From positions 1,612,001-1,676,000 of the forward strand of contig NZ_CP027482.1 of NCBI RefSeq assembly GCF_003443875.1: a stretch of DNA of 64,000 bases, read 5' to 3'. The notes under the pieces are model-generated. The model searched no databases. It saw only the letters and a program-made list of their open reading frames with translations, and was not told the origin of the DNA. Positions 17,901 to 26,453 of the stretch are shown here, one piece after another (positions within the stretch are counted from its first letter, which is position 1; each line of letters opens with the position of its first letter). The position numbers and the translations under genes are program-made. Source of the DNA: Aeromicrobium sp. A1-2 (lineage in GTDB: Bacteria; Actinomycetota; Actinomycetes; Propionibacteriales; Nocardioidaceae).

Positions 17901-18277
17901 TCGATGCCAGTGTGCTCATGACCCAGGTGACGCGACAGGGAGCGGCACCACGGCTCCCCCATCGACGCGTCGATGACGTCCAGCAGCGGCCAGACCAGCC
18001 GGTCGGGGTCCCACGCGTCGTCGTCGCGGGTGCCGAGCAGCTCGGCGACCAACGAGTGCGGTGAGGCGAACCGAATGCCCGCACACACCCCGTCCTGACG
18101 CCCCGCGCTCGCGCCGAGCCGGTGCCCGAGCTGCTGCGCGAGCCACCGCTCGACACCACGCGCCGGCACGACCACGAGCTCCTCGGCGAACGGGTCCGCG
18201 AGCGGTTCAGCCAGCACCTCCGCCAGTCCGACGACGAGCCGGTCGGCCCGCTCGGCGCGGTGGATCTGGAGGGTCAC
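14930..18277 (-). CDS. recC: RecBCD exodeoxyribonuclease V, gamma subunit
   Basis: This 1115-residue protein starts with GTG. It opens with the RecC signature region: IHRAERADRLVVGLAEVL, then VVVPARGVERWLAQQLGHRLG. A helicase-like fold follows with ILVMCPDIDTYAPLI and VVCMIGLDDGEFPR, which are characteristic of RecC's inactive helicase domains; the Walker A is absent, as expected for the scaffold and Chi-recognition subunit. It is the first gene of the recCBD operon. The divergent 200-bp gap to the DUF2510 gene should hold its promoter. Confidence 0.95.
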   Translation of the reverse strand: MTLQIHRAERADRLVVGLAEVLAEPLADPFAEELVVVPARGVERWLAQQLGHRLGASAGRQDGVCAGIRFASPHSLVAELLGTRDDDAWDPDRLVWPLLDVIDASMGEPWCRSLSRHLGHEHTGIERELRQSRRYGVARRVAGLFASYAVQRPDMIAAWGAGQDVDGVLSTGSATSALDADIQWQAELWRRLVATIDAPTPDVRLIETVATLRDDPASVDLPPRISLFGHTRISAGEARLLDALGAHRDVYLWVPHPSPALWDALAGRAATGAVRRSDDPAPTDAPNPLLISLGRDVREMQRTLSGLPDVQHEHLPAVDPQPPTTLLGWLQDDLVRDHSQTTGRTLADTDRSVQVHACHGKARQVDVLREVLVGLLEDDPTLEPRDILVMCPDIDTYAPLISAAFGLIGVVEGGHPAHHLRVRLADRGSAGGNPLVGVVRALLDLATTGRVTATEVLDLVAMAPVRHRFGLSDDDLQQLTGWVERSGVRWGFDADHREPFGLGDLKPNTWQFGLDRVLLGAAVAEHRGGWVDTVLPIDDVSSGDLDLAGRFAEIIERLRTTIDAMLTEQPLAVWVQTLRDGIGSLASVPYRDEWQTAQLERELGRLADSGAGSTTPLHLAEVSEMLIGRLGSRPTRAGFRTGTLTVCTMVPMRSVPHRVVCMIGLDDGEFPRVGAVHGDDVLAREPMTGERDVRSEDRQLFLDAILAATETLVVTYTGADERTGQSRPPAVPLGELIDQLERTVDADTRQQVVVHHPLQPFDRRNVLPGALVPRKPFSFDPAALAGALATATARPAAPEEFLPGRLDARPTEDVSLRDLADFLAHPVKAFLRQRLDVGVLSEAEAVRDDIPIELDALQRWSVGDRVLRDALAGADPHEARQAEYRRGVLPPGQLGRKLLDDVIEAVTPLVQRTGGLRSGMARAVDVDITLDDGRRILGSVADVHDDRVVAVTYSTLAAKHRLKSWLDLLALAASEPAVPWVAHAIGRGKGGRHAEVGPINEIARTHLADLVALRDLGLCAPLPLPLKTSLAYAERSQGTLHTAALAAARGEWDERTLRNNVRIPGESDDAHHGLVWGPGAPLEALLDRGDAGSQFASLAHRLWDPLLAIERLDSL

Positions 18278-18478
18278 GCCCCCATCATGGTCGTCCGGTC
18301 ACCTGGGCGTGGCGATTGACCCGATTCGAGCCGTCGCGTCCCCGACAACCACTCGAAGGAGCCAGCTCGATGGCTCGCTGTGGCCATCAGTTGGCCATCG
18401 GGGCAGATTCGGCCCGCCGGGCGCCAATGCTGGCAGTCGGGGGTGGCAGAGCAGTCGCCCATGACGAGAGGAAGTCTC

Positions 18479-19090
18479 ATGTCCGATCAGCAGCCGCCCA
18501 GCGGCAGTGGCACACCCGCCGGGTTCTATCCCGACTCCACCGGGAGCATGCGGTGGTGGGATGGCGCGGCGTGGACCGAGCAGACTCAGCAGCCCGCACC
18601 CGGACAGGTCGCGATGGCAGCCCCACCGAAGAAGAAGCACACCGTCCGCAACGTGCTGCTCGGCCTTGTGGCCGTCTTCGTGCTGTTCGTCGGCGGCTGC
18701 ATGGCCCTGATCGGCTCGGCCGCCAACGAGGTCAGCAAGTCGATCGACAAGGAGGTCGCCAAGGACAGCGAGCCCGGCGGCCCCGACAACCCGCTCACGA
18801 TCTCCGAGGGCAAGGCGTTCTCGGTGTCGGGCTTTGACTATGCGGCTGGCTGGAAGGTCGTCGACAACGAGTTCGGGTTCGACATCACCAAGCTCAAGGT
18901 GACGAACAACCGGGACGACAAGGACTCGGCGCTGGTGGAGATCAAGTTCATGAAGGGCTCCGAGGTGCTGGCCCTCACCGACTGCACCACCGAGCCCGTC
19001 GCCGTTGGTCAGACGACGACCTTGTCGTGCCTCAGCGGCGACGACCTGCCCGCCAAGTACGACAAGATCACGATCAACGACACGTTCTGA
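18479..19090 (+). CDS. DUF2510 single-pass membrane protein
   Basis: The 203-residue protein begins with a DUF2510 module (residues about 13-35: GFYPDSTGSMRWWDGAAWTEQ), common in actinobacterial membrane proteins. A basic patch and one membrane helix follow (about 57-78). The C-terminal domain is predicted to be extracytoplasmic and has two Cys (DCTTEP and LSCLSGDD) and a beta-rich pattern. The ATG at 18479 has GAGAGGAAG five to six bases upstream; an in-frame ATG at 18380 has no such site. The function is unknown. Confidence 0.8.
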   Translation: MSDQQPPSGSGTPAGFYPDSTGSMRWWDGAAWTEQTQQPAPGQVAMAAPPKKKHTVRNVLLGLVAVFVLFVGGCMALIGSAANEVSKSIDKEVAKDSEPGGPDNPLTISEGKAFSVSGFDYAAGWKVVDNEFGFDITKLKVTNNRDDKDSALVEIKFMKGSEVLALTDCTTEPVAVGQTTTLSCLSGDDLPAKYDKITINDTF

Positions 19091-19147
19091 CAAGACCGGT
19101 CGGTGGTGGCGGTCCAGGGGCCGTCGTCACCGACCACATCGGGGGCG

Positions 19148-19849
19148 ATGTCCGTGGGAATCCTTGACGTGAGGACCGTGAGTGGAGTTGGGAGTGTGAA
19201 TCGAGTGCGTGCGCTGCCCGCCCGGCTCGCGGCTCCGGCGCGCAGCCTCCGCCTGCCCGAGGAGTCGGGACGCATCCGGTTGCACACCCTGCAGCATGCG
19301 GCAGTCCTCCGGGATCTCGAGACCAAAGGTGTGCACCGTCCCCCGCGCTGGCCGGCCGACCACGACTTCGCCGAGAGCTACAGCTGGATGCACGAACAGA
19401 TGGCCCGGCGACTCCCCACGACGGGCGAAGGGATCATCTGGTCGTGGGCCCAGATCCGCCGCCGCGATCTCACGCCCGACTGCCCGGAAGCGCGTGGCGA
19501 AGTGCTCCTGTCCGTCGACCTGCCCCGCGACCGCGTGCTGCTCTCCCACTTCGGTGACTGGCACTGTGTGCTCAACCGGATGATCCACGTCGAGGGACGT
19601 CCGGGCGAGGATGACGACGCGTACGACCGTCGAGTCGACCCGATCTACGACGCCTTCTTCGATCGTCGCGAGGCGGCGGGCCTCACACACGAGCCGGTCA
19701 AGGTCTGGCCCGACGACCTCCGTCAGCAGGCGGAGTCTTCGTGGACCGCGATTTTCGACCAGTCCTCATGGCCGCCGCGGGACGCGATCCAGGCCACGGT
19801 GCACGAGATTCGCGCCGAAGATGTCGTCCGGGCGGTGCGCATCTGCTGA
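19148..19849 (+). CDS. DUF3841-like protein
   Basis: The recognisable core starts with IRLHTLQHAAVLRDLETKG and continues with YSWMHEQMARRLP and IIWSWAQIRRRDL, ending with VHEIRAEDVVRAVRI. This resembles DUF3841, a small family of unknown role in bacteria. The start is uncertain: ATG 19148 gives 233 residues, and GTG 19196 or 19206 would give about 215. No membrane segment or signal peptide is visible. The assignment is from memory of the family pattern. Confidence 0.65.
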   Translation: MSVGILDVRTVSGVGSVNRVRALPARLAAPARSLRLPEESGRIRLHTLQHAAVLRDLETKGVHRPPRWPADHDFAESYSWMHEQMARRLPTTGEGIIWSWAQIRRRDLTPDCPEARGEVLLSVDLPRDRVLLSHFGDWHCVLNRMIHVEGRPGEDDDAYDRRVDPIYDAFFDRREAAGLTHEPVKVWPDDLRQQAESSWTAIFDQSSWPPRDAIQATVHEIRAEDVVRAVRIC

Positions 19850-19862
19850 GGTTTGTTCGGCC

Positions 19863-21548
19863 CTACGGCTGCATGTCGTCGTGGCGGACGACGCGCGAAA
19901 GCTCGATCGACGACCCGGCGCAGCGCCAGAAGTGCAGCCTTGCTGCCGAGGGCGTGTTGCGTTGAACCGCCACGCGCCAACAGACTGCCCCGTCCGCTCG
20001 CTTGGTCACCGCGTCCTCCCCACCCATCCCGACCCGCAACCGGTGCAGCTCGCGCCCAGCCGACCGCTCGGCGATTCCCAGCAAGATTTCGACCACCACG
20101 ACTGGAACCTTCTCCTGCACATCAGCCGGCATCTGAGCACGAGACGCGTAAAAATCGGGCCCAACTTGCCAGTCGACTGGCAAAGGCTGCGCGGCCTTCT
20201 CCCCGGCGGGGATCTTGGCCACCCAGGCAAGATAGACCTCATGCCGGAGCTGCTGCTCAGGATCAGCGAACTGCTCTGCTTGGTGCGTCGGAGTGTCCGC
20301 CCCATGTCTGCGAGCCTTCTTGAGGATCTCGCGCTGGCGGGTCTTGAGCTGCTCGATGGTGCGTCGCGAGCGGACTACTTCGGCGTCGAGCGCCTCCATG
20401 GTGCGGCTGATCTGGTCGATCTCCCCGCGCAGGGAGTCGACCATGCGGCGCTCGCGTTGGTAGGCCTCGTTGAGAACCGTGGTCCGATGCGCATTGGGAC
20501 CGGGCGCCACCGGGACCTGGGGTTCTGGCTCCCGCATCACTGGCACGGCAGGAGGTGGGTCCGGCGGGACCGCGTTCGCGCGCGCATCGGCCTGGTCGGC
20601 CAGCTCGTCGCCCTGCTCCACGGCCTGGGCCGGCTCCAGCCACCCAGGTCCACCCTCGATCAAGCCACACGCGACCGCGACGGTTTCCTCGGCGATGTCC
20701 AGCATCGAAAGCTGCCAAGGACTGGTGTGCTCGACCCTGGCGACGACAACCTCTCCGACGCTCATCAGGTCGTGGAGATCGTCACTCGATTCACCAGTGA
20801 CCTGGCCGACCCGGATTTCAACCACCTTCTCGGGGTGAATCTCCACGGCGACAATTCTGCGACCGACTGTCCGGACGCGGGCCAGAATGACATCGCCGAT
20901 CGCGAAGTCAGCCAGCGCAACATCGGCTTCTCGCACGGAGGGGCTGATGTCGAGCAACTTGTCCCGCGTGTCGAGGCGACCGGAGACGACCATGCCGATC
21001 TCGAGCAGCCGTTCGATGGACACCCCGCCCGGGACGAGCTCGGATCGGATGGTGGCAAAGCCGAAGTCACCGCGCACCATCGCCCGGCCTGGCGCAGGGA
21101 AGCCCCTGACCGTCCCGGACACGATGCGCGACTCAGCGGTGCGAGCGGTGAGCAGACCGGCCCGGGCTGCAGAGGCCATCGCGTCGGTGACCAAGTCCTC
21201 CTCGATCTGACGCGCACGCGCTTGTGTCCCGCACATGTACAGCTTGGACGCGTATGGGTTCGTCTGCCAGCTCTCATCCAGCGAGTAGACCCGTGCGGCA
21301 TCGCCGAAGACCTGGGTGAGGTCCGGCATCACTGCTGTGAATGCCCACGTGGCATCGCCTGTCGGCATCCACCAGACCTCGGCAAGCTCGCCGACGTCGT
21401 CGGCGACCGCCTCGGCCGAGATCAGGCCCTCGGCCGCACCGCTGCCCGCAGTGACCACGACGCTCGGCAGCTTCCGTGCGCTGCTCAGCAGGTGCTCGGC
21501 GAGACGTCGAGCATCGTCCGGGGTGGTGACCTTGCGGACGGTCGCCAT
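19863..21548 (-). CDS. Unrecognised protein with S1-like repeats, central coiled coil and conserved C-terminal domain
   Basis: I do not recognise this 561-residue protein as a named family. Residues about 160-290 look like two tandem OB/S1-type beta domains (IGMVVSGRLDTRDKLLDIS, IGDVILARVRTVGRRIVAVEI, VGEVVVARVEHTS). A Pro-rich linker follows, then a heptad-rich helix around 370-425 (ERRMVDSLRGEIDQISRTME). The C-terminus (RELHRLRVGMGG to IELSRVVRHDD) forms a separate domain. The start lies 10 bp after the stop of the NERD-helicase gene on the same strand, so the two are probably co-transcribed. A nucleic-acid-binding partner of the helicase is an inference. Confidence 0.75.
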   Translation of the reverse strand: MATVRKVTTPDDARRLAEHLLSSARKLPSVVVTAGSGAAEGLISAEAVADDVGELAEVWWMPTGDATWAFTAVMPDLTQVFGDAARVYSLDESWQTNPYASKLYMCGTQARARQIEEDLVTDAMASAARAGLLTARTAESRIVSGTVRGFPAPGRAMVRGDFGFATIRSELVPGGVSIERLLEIGMVVSGRLDTRDKLLDISPSVREADVALADFAIGDVILARVRTVGRRIVAVEIHPEKVVEIRVGQVTGESSDDLHDLMSVGEVVVARVEHTSPWQLSMLDIAEETVAVACGLIEGGPGWLEPAQAVEQGDELADQADARANAVPPDPPPAVPVMREPEPQVPVAPGPNAHRTTVLNEAYQRERRMVDSLRGEIDQISRTMEALDAEVVRSRRTIEQLKTRQREILKKARRHGADTPTHQAEQFADPEQQLRHEVYLAWVAKIPAGEKAAQPLPVDWQVGPDFYASRAQMPADVQEKVPVVVVEILLGIAERSAGRELHRLRVGMGGEDAVTKRADGAVCWRVAVQRNTPSAARLHFWRCAGSSIELSRVVRHDDMQP

Positions 21549-21558
21549 CAGATCACGC

Positions 21559-23226
21559 TCACTTCTTCCCGCGCAGCCGCTTCAGCACATCGGGACCCGC
21601 CGCGGCTTCGACGTGCTCGGGGTCGCCGCACACGACCAACAGGTCGCGCGCCCGGGACAGTCCGACGTACAGCCGCTCGGTGGCCCGGTCACGACCCGGC
21701 TGCTCGTTGACGGCGAGGATCACCGCGGGGCGTTCGAGGCCCTTGAAACCCGAGACGTGGCCATAGAAGACCTGGTCCTTGTCCCAGAACGAGTCCCAGT
21801 ACGCCTCCCAGCCGGCCTCCTGCCGCGCCTTCTGCTCGGGGTGACGCGGCCCGGTCGTCAGCACCGCGATGTCGGACGGCTGCCAGCCCTCGTCGATCAG
21901 CCGGTCGACCATGTCGTCGGCGCGGTCGAGCGCGACGTCGTGCTCGCACTCGACGAAACGCACGTCCTCGCCCTCGTGCTGGCTGACCCGGAGCCGGTTG
22001 GGTGCCATCGGTGAGAACGCCTGAGAGATCTGCTTGGTGTTGCGCAGGTTGCGGTCCAGGATCAGCGGCACGAGCCCGGCGGGTGAGTCGCCGAAGCGCT
22101 GGAAGATGCGCTGCCCCTCGTCGGTGAAGACGTAGAGGCCGCTGTCCTCATACTTGAGCGCCTCCAGCACGACGGGCCACCAGGAGTCGGCGAAGTCCTG
22201 CGCCTCATCGATGACGATCGCGTCGAACAGGTCGCCCCACTCGCGGCCGCGGACCAGCTCGAGCATCTCCAGCGGCAGGCGGTTCTCCCAGAAGTCCGAG
22301 TCGTTGTCGCTGCCCTCGGTCGCGCCCCACTCGGCGCCGAGTCCGTGGAACGTCCCGACGTACGCCGGCTGCTCCTTGTGCCCGAACGTGCTGAGCCGGC
22401 GCTTCATCCACACCGACAGGCCACGCGAATAGCTCATCAGTGCGACCCGTTGGCCATCTTTGGCGAGGCGGCGCGCCTGCTCGACCGCGAGCCAGGTCTT
22501 TCCGCTGCCGGCTCCCCCGCGGATCTCGACCTGGTCGACGTTGGCGATGAAGTCCAGGATGCGTGACTGCTCGAGGCTGAGTCGCTCGATGACGTCGTCG
22601 TGCTCGGCGACCAGGTCGGTGACGCTGTCGGCCGGCACGGTCACGGAGATGCGCTGCGGCAGGAACCGTCCCTGCAACGCTTCATAGATCGCGACGATGT
22701 CGTTGCCGTCGCACGCCCTCGCCTCGCGCTCCTGCATCGTCAGCATGTTGCGCAGGCGGCTGACGATGTCGGCCATGTCGTCGCGGTCGACCGCCATCCA
22801 GCGGTGGCAGTCGGGCATGTCGAACTGCGGCTCGAGCCTCACATTGGGCAGCACGATGCCGTGCGCCCACAGGATGGGCCGCTTGCCCGCCCACGCCATC
22901 GAGTCCTCGACCCAGCGCTTGAGGATGTGCTTGGCCTTCATGGCCTGCTCGACCGGGTCGCGCCGCTTGATGCCCTCGGGCAGCCGCTGGAACCAGGACC
23001 CGTTCTCGACCCACACCTGGCCGCCCTTGATCTCCAGCACCACGACGCCCAGACCGTCGAAGACGACCGCGATGTCGAGCTCATAGTCGCGCTCGTGGTC
23101 GGTGAAGCGCTGGTTGGCGATCAGCAGGTCGTCGTCGCCGAGCTGATCGCGCAGGGCGGTCCAGACCCGCTGCTCGGCGCCGCTGGCGAACTTGGGCTGC
23201 TCGGGCCACAACATGGGAGTCGGCAT
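21559..23226 (-). CDS. NERD-domain UvrD-like helicase
   Basis: The protein has 555 residues. The N-terminal part carries a NERD (nuclease-related) domain: YELDIAVVFDGLGVVVLEIKGG with the D...E-x-K nuclease-like triad. It is followed by an SF1 helicase core with Walker A RGGAGSGKTWLAVEQA, Walker B AIVIDEAQDFADSWW, and C-terminal motif ERLYVGLSRARDLLVVCGD. Such fusions occur in DNA repair and in mobile defence contexts. The ATG at 23226 gives the family-like start MPTPMLWPEQPKF; the longer frame to 23361 has no support. It is followed closely by the S1-like/coiled-coil gene. Confidence 0.88.
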   Translation of the reverse strand: MPTPMLWPEQPKFASGAEQRVWTALRDQLGDDDLLIANQRFTDHERDYELDIAVVFDGLGVVVLEIKGGQVWVENGSWFQRLPEGIKRRDPVEQAMKAKHILKRWVEDSMAWAGKRPILWAHGIVLPNVRLEPQFDMPDCHRWMAVDRDDMADIVSRLRNMLTMQEREARACDGNDIVAIYEALQGRFLPQRISVTVPADSVTDLVAEHDDVIERLSLEQSRILDFIANVDQVEIRGGAGSGKTWLAVEQARRLAKDGQRVALMSYSRGLSVWMKRRLSTFGHKEQPAYVGTFHGLGAEWGATEGSDNDSDFWENRLPLEMLELVRGREWGDLFDAIVIDEAQDFADSWWPVVLEALKYEDSGLYVFTDEGQRIFQRFGDSPAGLVPLILDRNLRNTKQISQAFSPMAPNRLRVSQHEGEDVRFVECEHDVALDRADDMVDRLIDEGWQPSDIAVLTTGPRHPEQKARQEAGWEAYWDSFWDKDQVFYGHVSGFKGLERPAVILAVNEQPGRDRATERLYVGLSRARDLLVVCGDPEHVEAAAGPDVLKRLRGKK

Positions 23227-23285
23227 GTCACAGATCCTGTCAGGGTTGGTCGTCGATCGCGTGCGTACAGGCGGCGCGCCGCGGC

Positions 23286-24476
23286 TCATGACGCAGATTC
23301 CTGGACCTGGGCCGCATCCATTGCGTCGCCGAGGGCGCGCATGACGCGTTGCCAGCGGCACTTGGCTCGGTAGTGCAGCCGGCCGAGCTCGAGCTCGTCG
23401 GCGTTCTCCGCGACCTCACAGGCCCGGGCGGACATGGCGTACGACCGGGCGGCGATGTTCTTCCACCGGTCGAGTTGGTCGGCGTCGCGGTCGGACAATG
23501 TCACGGCCAGCGCGACCAGGCCGGCCGCGTCGAGGTCGGTCGCGGTCAACATCGCCGTCAGGACCGGATCCACACGGATGGGTCGAGGAGCGGGCACCCG
23601 CGGTGCTTTGCGCACCGTCTCATGGGGGGCGAGCTCGCGAGTGAGCTCGGGTCCGAGGGTGCGCGACAACGCAGCAGCCCTCATCGCCGTACGTGTGAGG
23701 TGCCGCGGTGCGAAGGGTGCGGCCTGGACCGTCGCGACGGCGTAAAGGCGGTCCTTCTGGATGAGGAAACGGAAGTAGCGGTGCTCCGCGGCCAGCCCGG
23801 CCAGTCGGGCGTGCGCCTTGGCCAGGTCGATGCCGGAGGCCAGGTGCGCCCACACCTCCACGACCGGGTCGGTCGTCGCAACCCGCACCCAGGCCTGGAC
23901 CCCCTTGCCGCGCAGCGGGATGAAGGCGCCGCGCTCCCGCTCGCCGTCCTGCGCCATCGGCAGGAGCACGCGGTCGACCCAGTCGCACAGCTCGTCGTAT
24001 GACCCGGGCTCGACGACCGTGGGCATCTCCCCGTCGAACGCCGTCGGCGGCCGGGGCGCGACGAGCTGCCGGGGCGGATCGACCAGCACCAGACCGGCCG
24101 GGTCGTGGACCTCCACGAATGCGGGATGCACCACCGCCAGCGCGTCGCGCAGCAGCGAGGTGATCGCCAGGGCGATCGCGTCGACCTCGGCGTTGTCGAC
24201 GCGTAGCGCTCCCCCGCGGAAGCCGGCGCGGGAGAAGCCGGGCGCCGAGTATCGCTTGAGGCTGCCGGTCACGTCCTGCTTGACCTGCACCTGCGTCTCG
24301 TCGGTGCGCTTGGAGAGCACGATGTGCGTCGAGTAGGCGCCGGCGTGCCGGTCGACGACCAGGGAGAACGCGTGGCCCACGGGCAGGGCCGCGAGGTGAT
24401 CGGCGAGCCGCACCCGCAGCTGCAGCCAGGCGGCGTCGACGCTGCGGTCGACCACCTCTTCCTCGTACGTGCCCAT
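23286..24476 (-). CDS. TY-Chap-like (YbjN/T3SS-chaperone-type) protein
   Basis: This 396-residue soluble protein appears to have two chaperone-like alpha/beta halves. The first starts AWLQLRVRLADHLAALP; the second includes YDELCDWVDRVLLPMA, VEVWAHLASGID and YRFRFL-like strands. The C-terminal helical tail is rich in A, R and D. The pattern resembles the actinobacterial TY-Chap group related to YbjN and type III chaperones; this is a weak match by eye. ATG 24476 is preferred over 24503 because GGAGG lies 8 bases upstream. It precedes the NERD-helicase gene by about 60 bp. Confidence 0.55.
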   Translation of the reverse strand: MGTYEEEVVDRSVDAAWLQLRVRLADHLAALPVGHAFSLVVDRHAGAYSTHIVLSKRTDETQVQVKQDVTGSLKRYSAPGFSRAGFRGGALRVDNAEVDAIALAITSLLRDALAVVHPAFVEVHDPAGLVLVDPPRQLVAPRPPTAFDGEMPTVVEPGSYDELCDWVDRVLLPMAQDGERERGAFIPLRGKGVQAWVRVATTDPVVEVWAHLASGIDLAKAHARLAGLAAEHRYFRFLIQKDRLYAVATVQAAPFAPRHLTRTAMRAAALSRTLGPELTRELAPHETVRKAPRVPAPRPIRVDPVLTAMLTATDLDAAGLVALAVTLSDRDADQLDRWKNIAARSYAMSARACEVAENADELELGRLHYRAKCRWQRVMRALGDAMDAAQVQESAS

Positions 24477-24569
24477 GTGCCCGTCCTCCCCATCGCGTGT
24501 CATGGAGGTCGACGCTACGGATCAAGTCGGACATTTTTATACAAACAGCATTGATTTGGTGAGTGGTGA

Positions 24570-25049
24570 TCAGCGATCGCGCTGGTCCATCATGCGCTGC
24601 ATCGCGCGCTTTTGGACCTCGGCCAGGACGTCCAACCGATCGGCGGAGTCAAACTCCTCGAGCAGGTCGATCATGTCGCCGATCAGCTCGTCGCGAGACC
24701 CCGGAGCACCCCCGCCATCGGCCACCATGGCCAGTGGCATGGGCTGCGCACCGTCGGCTCTCGATCGAGAGCCCCCGCTCAACAAGGAGTCCGAAAACGC
24801 CTCGGCTTGCCGCACTTCTTCGAGATTCTTGGTGTCCCCCGGGATCGTCCGTTCGAGGTCCTCGACGCTGATCCCGAGCGCGCCGGCGATCGCGCGGGCG
24901 GCATTGCGGGACGGCTTGCGCAGACCGGTCTCCAACTGGGAGATGTAGGGGTAGGACAGCTCGGCCGCCTCGGCCAGCTGTGAGCGGGACATGTGCAGCC
25001 GGTCGCGCTGCTCCTTGATGACTCTCGCGAACGGTGGAAGCGAGTTCAT
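24570..25049 (-). CDS. XRE-family (Cro/CI-type) transcriptional regulator
   Basis: The protein has 159 residues. A helix-turn-helix domain spans residues about 8-66 (FARVIKEQRDRLHMSRSQL, then YISQLETGLRKPS). The C-terminal half has no recognised domain and ends with a charged helix. The ATG at 25049 follows AAGGAGA with 7-base spacing. The gene is divergent from a VWA gene, with an inverted repeat in the shared promoter, so autoregulation and control of the VWA gene are likely. Confidence 0.88.
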   Translation of the reverse strand: MNSLPPFARVIKEQRDRLHMSRSQLAEAAELSYPYISQLETGLRKPSRNAARAIAGALGISVEDLERTIPGDTKNLEEVRQAEAFSDSLLSGGSRSRADGAQPMPLAMVADGGGAPGSRDELIGDMIDLLEEFDSADRLDVLAEVQKRAMQRMMDQRDR

Positions 25050-25061
25050 GGAAGATTCTCC

Positions 25062-25091
25062 TTGCATAATCTATGCTTGATGCATTATGCT
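25062..25091 (+). promoter_or_regulatory. Candidate promoter and operator between XRE and VWA genes
   Basis: An inverted repeat GCATAAT (25064-25070) and ATTATGC (25084-25090) sits in an unusually A/T-rich stretch. It overlaps a possible plus-strand promoter: TTGCAT (25062-25067), 18-bp spacer, TATGCT (25086-25091). The position between a divergent XRE regulator and the VWA gene fits an operator bound by the regulator. Confidence 0.5.
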
Positions 25092-25123
25092 GCTTGCACA
25101 AGCCTAGACGAAAGGAGCCGAGA

Positions 25124-26413
25124 ATGGAACTCAACACTCGCCTCGACCGGGACCGCTTCACCTGGATGTCCCGCGACCTCACCTCATCCGACCGCGCGTC
25201 GATGCTGGTGGAGGTCACCGCCCCCGCTCTCCCCCACCAGGAGCGCACCGTCCCCACCAACCTCGTGGTCGTCCTCGACCGCAGCGGTTCGATGGGAGGC
25301 GCGCGCATCGAACAGGCCAAGAAGGCACTGTGTGCCGTCGTCGACCAGCTGGCGCCCGGTGACACCTTCGGTCTCGTGACGTTCGACGACCAGGTCGAGG
25401 TGCCGGTGCCCGCCGGACCCGTCATCGACCGCGATGCCGTCAAGCGCCGCATCAACGCCGTCGCGGCCCGCGGCATGACCGACCTGTCGGCCGGCCTGGT
25501 CCGCGGCCTCAAGGAGGCGCGTCGGATCGAGGCGCTGGAGGGTGTCCGGGTGCTGCTGGTCAGCGACGGCCATGCCAACGCGGGCGTCACCGATCCTGTC
25601 GTGCTGGGCCGTCGCACCGCCGAGTTCCTCGAACACCGCATCACGACCTCGACGCTGGGCATGGGTCTGGGCTACGACGAGACCGTGCTCGACGAGATCG
25701 CCCGCCAGGGCTCCGGCAACGAGCACTTCGCCCAGGAGGCCGACGCCGCCGCCGCTGCGATCGGCGCCGAGTGCGGCGAGCTGCTCGGACAGCGTTTTCT
25801 GTCCTGCCGGCTCACCGTGGCGCTCGGCAACGGCGTCCGCGAGGTCCGCGTCCTCAACGAGGTCGCCAGCCGCGAGGTCGAGGGCGGCGTGCAGATCGAG
25901 CTCGGCAGCTTCTCACCCGAGCAGACCAAGAGCCTGGTCCTGCAGTTCGACCCCAAGCGGGCCCCCAAGCCCGGTCGCCGCAAGGTCGCCGGGGTGCGCT
26001 TCACGTACGTGCTGGCCGACGACCTGACCGATCACGCCGTGTCGCACACCGTCTGGGCGCACATCGCCGGCCCCGACGACCGGCCCGGCAAGGTCGACCG
26101 CGACGTCATGGCCGAGGTCGTGTTCCAGGGGGTCCAGCGGCACAAGCGTCGCGCCACCGACGCGCTGCAGTACGGCGACCTCGAGGCCGCACGTCGCCGC
26201 TACGCCCGGGCGCTGCGCACCATCCGGCGCCATCTGCCGGAGGTGCCGCGCAACCGGCGTTCGGAGTTCGAGGCGGATCTGGCGTTCATCGGGGACGCGC
26301 TCGCCCGGCTGGACGCGCCCACGTCCGACGGCGTCGCGTTCATCGGCAAGTCGATGACCGCGAGCCTGGCCCACAACTCCCGCACCCGCGACCGGCGTCG
26401 GCCGTCCGCGTGA
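25124..26413 (+). CDS. VWA-domain protein
   Basis: This 429-residue protein has a von Willebrand A domain. The MIDAS metal site is D52-x-S54-x-S56 in VVVLDRSGSMGGARIEQAK, with a later GMTDLSAGLVRGLKEA supplying the Thr, and VLLVSDGHANAGVTDP. No signal peptide or membrane helix is seen, so it is probably cytosolic. The ATG at 25124 is preceded by AAAGGAG. The C-terminal third (residues about 330-410) is helical, with basic repeats such as RRRYARALRTIRRHLP. The partner protein is unknown; control by the adjacent XRE protein is likely. Confidence 0.88.
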   Translation: MELNTRLDRDRFTWMSRDLTSSDRASMLVEVTAPALPHQERTVPTNLVVVLDRSGSMGGARIEQAKKALCAVVDQLAPGDTFGLVTFDDQVEVPVPAGPVIDRDAVKRRINAVAARGMTDLSAGLVRGLKEARRIEALEGVRVLLVSDGHANAGVTDPVVLGRRTAEFLEHRITTSTLGMGLGYDETVLDEIARQGSGNEHFAQEADAAAAAIGAECGELLGQRFLSCRLTVALGNGVREVRVLNEVASREVEGGVQIELGSFSPEQTKSLVLQFDPKRAPKPGRRKVAGVRFTYVLADDLTDHAVSHTVWAHIAGPDDRPGKVDRDVMAEVVFQGVQRHKRRATDALQYGDLEAARRRYARALRTIRRHLPEVPRNRRSEFEADLAFIGDALARLDAPTSDGVAFIGKSMTASLAHNSRTRDRRRPSA

Positions 26414-26453
26414 GCGCCACATGTGCGCCGACACCACCCGCGAGAAGATCCTC

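Noticed and set aside
19611..21710. Long plus-strand open frame (699 codons)
   Set aside because: It is antisense to the S1-like/coiled-coil gene, which has domain structure and operon context. The plus-strand product has a His/Arg/Pro-rich composition without motifs, a typical high-GC shadow.
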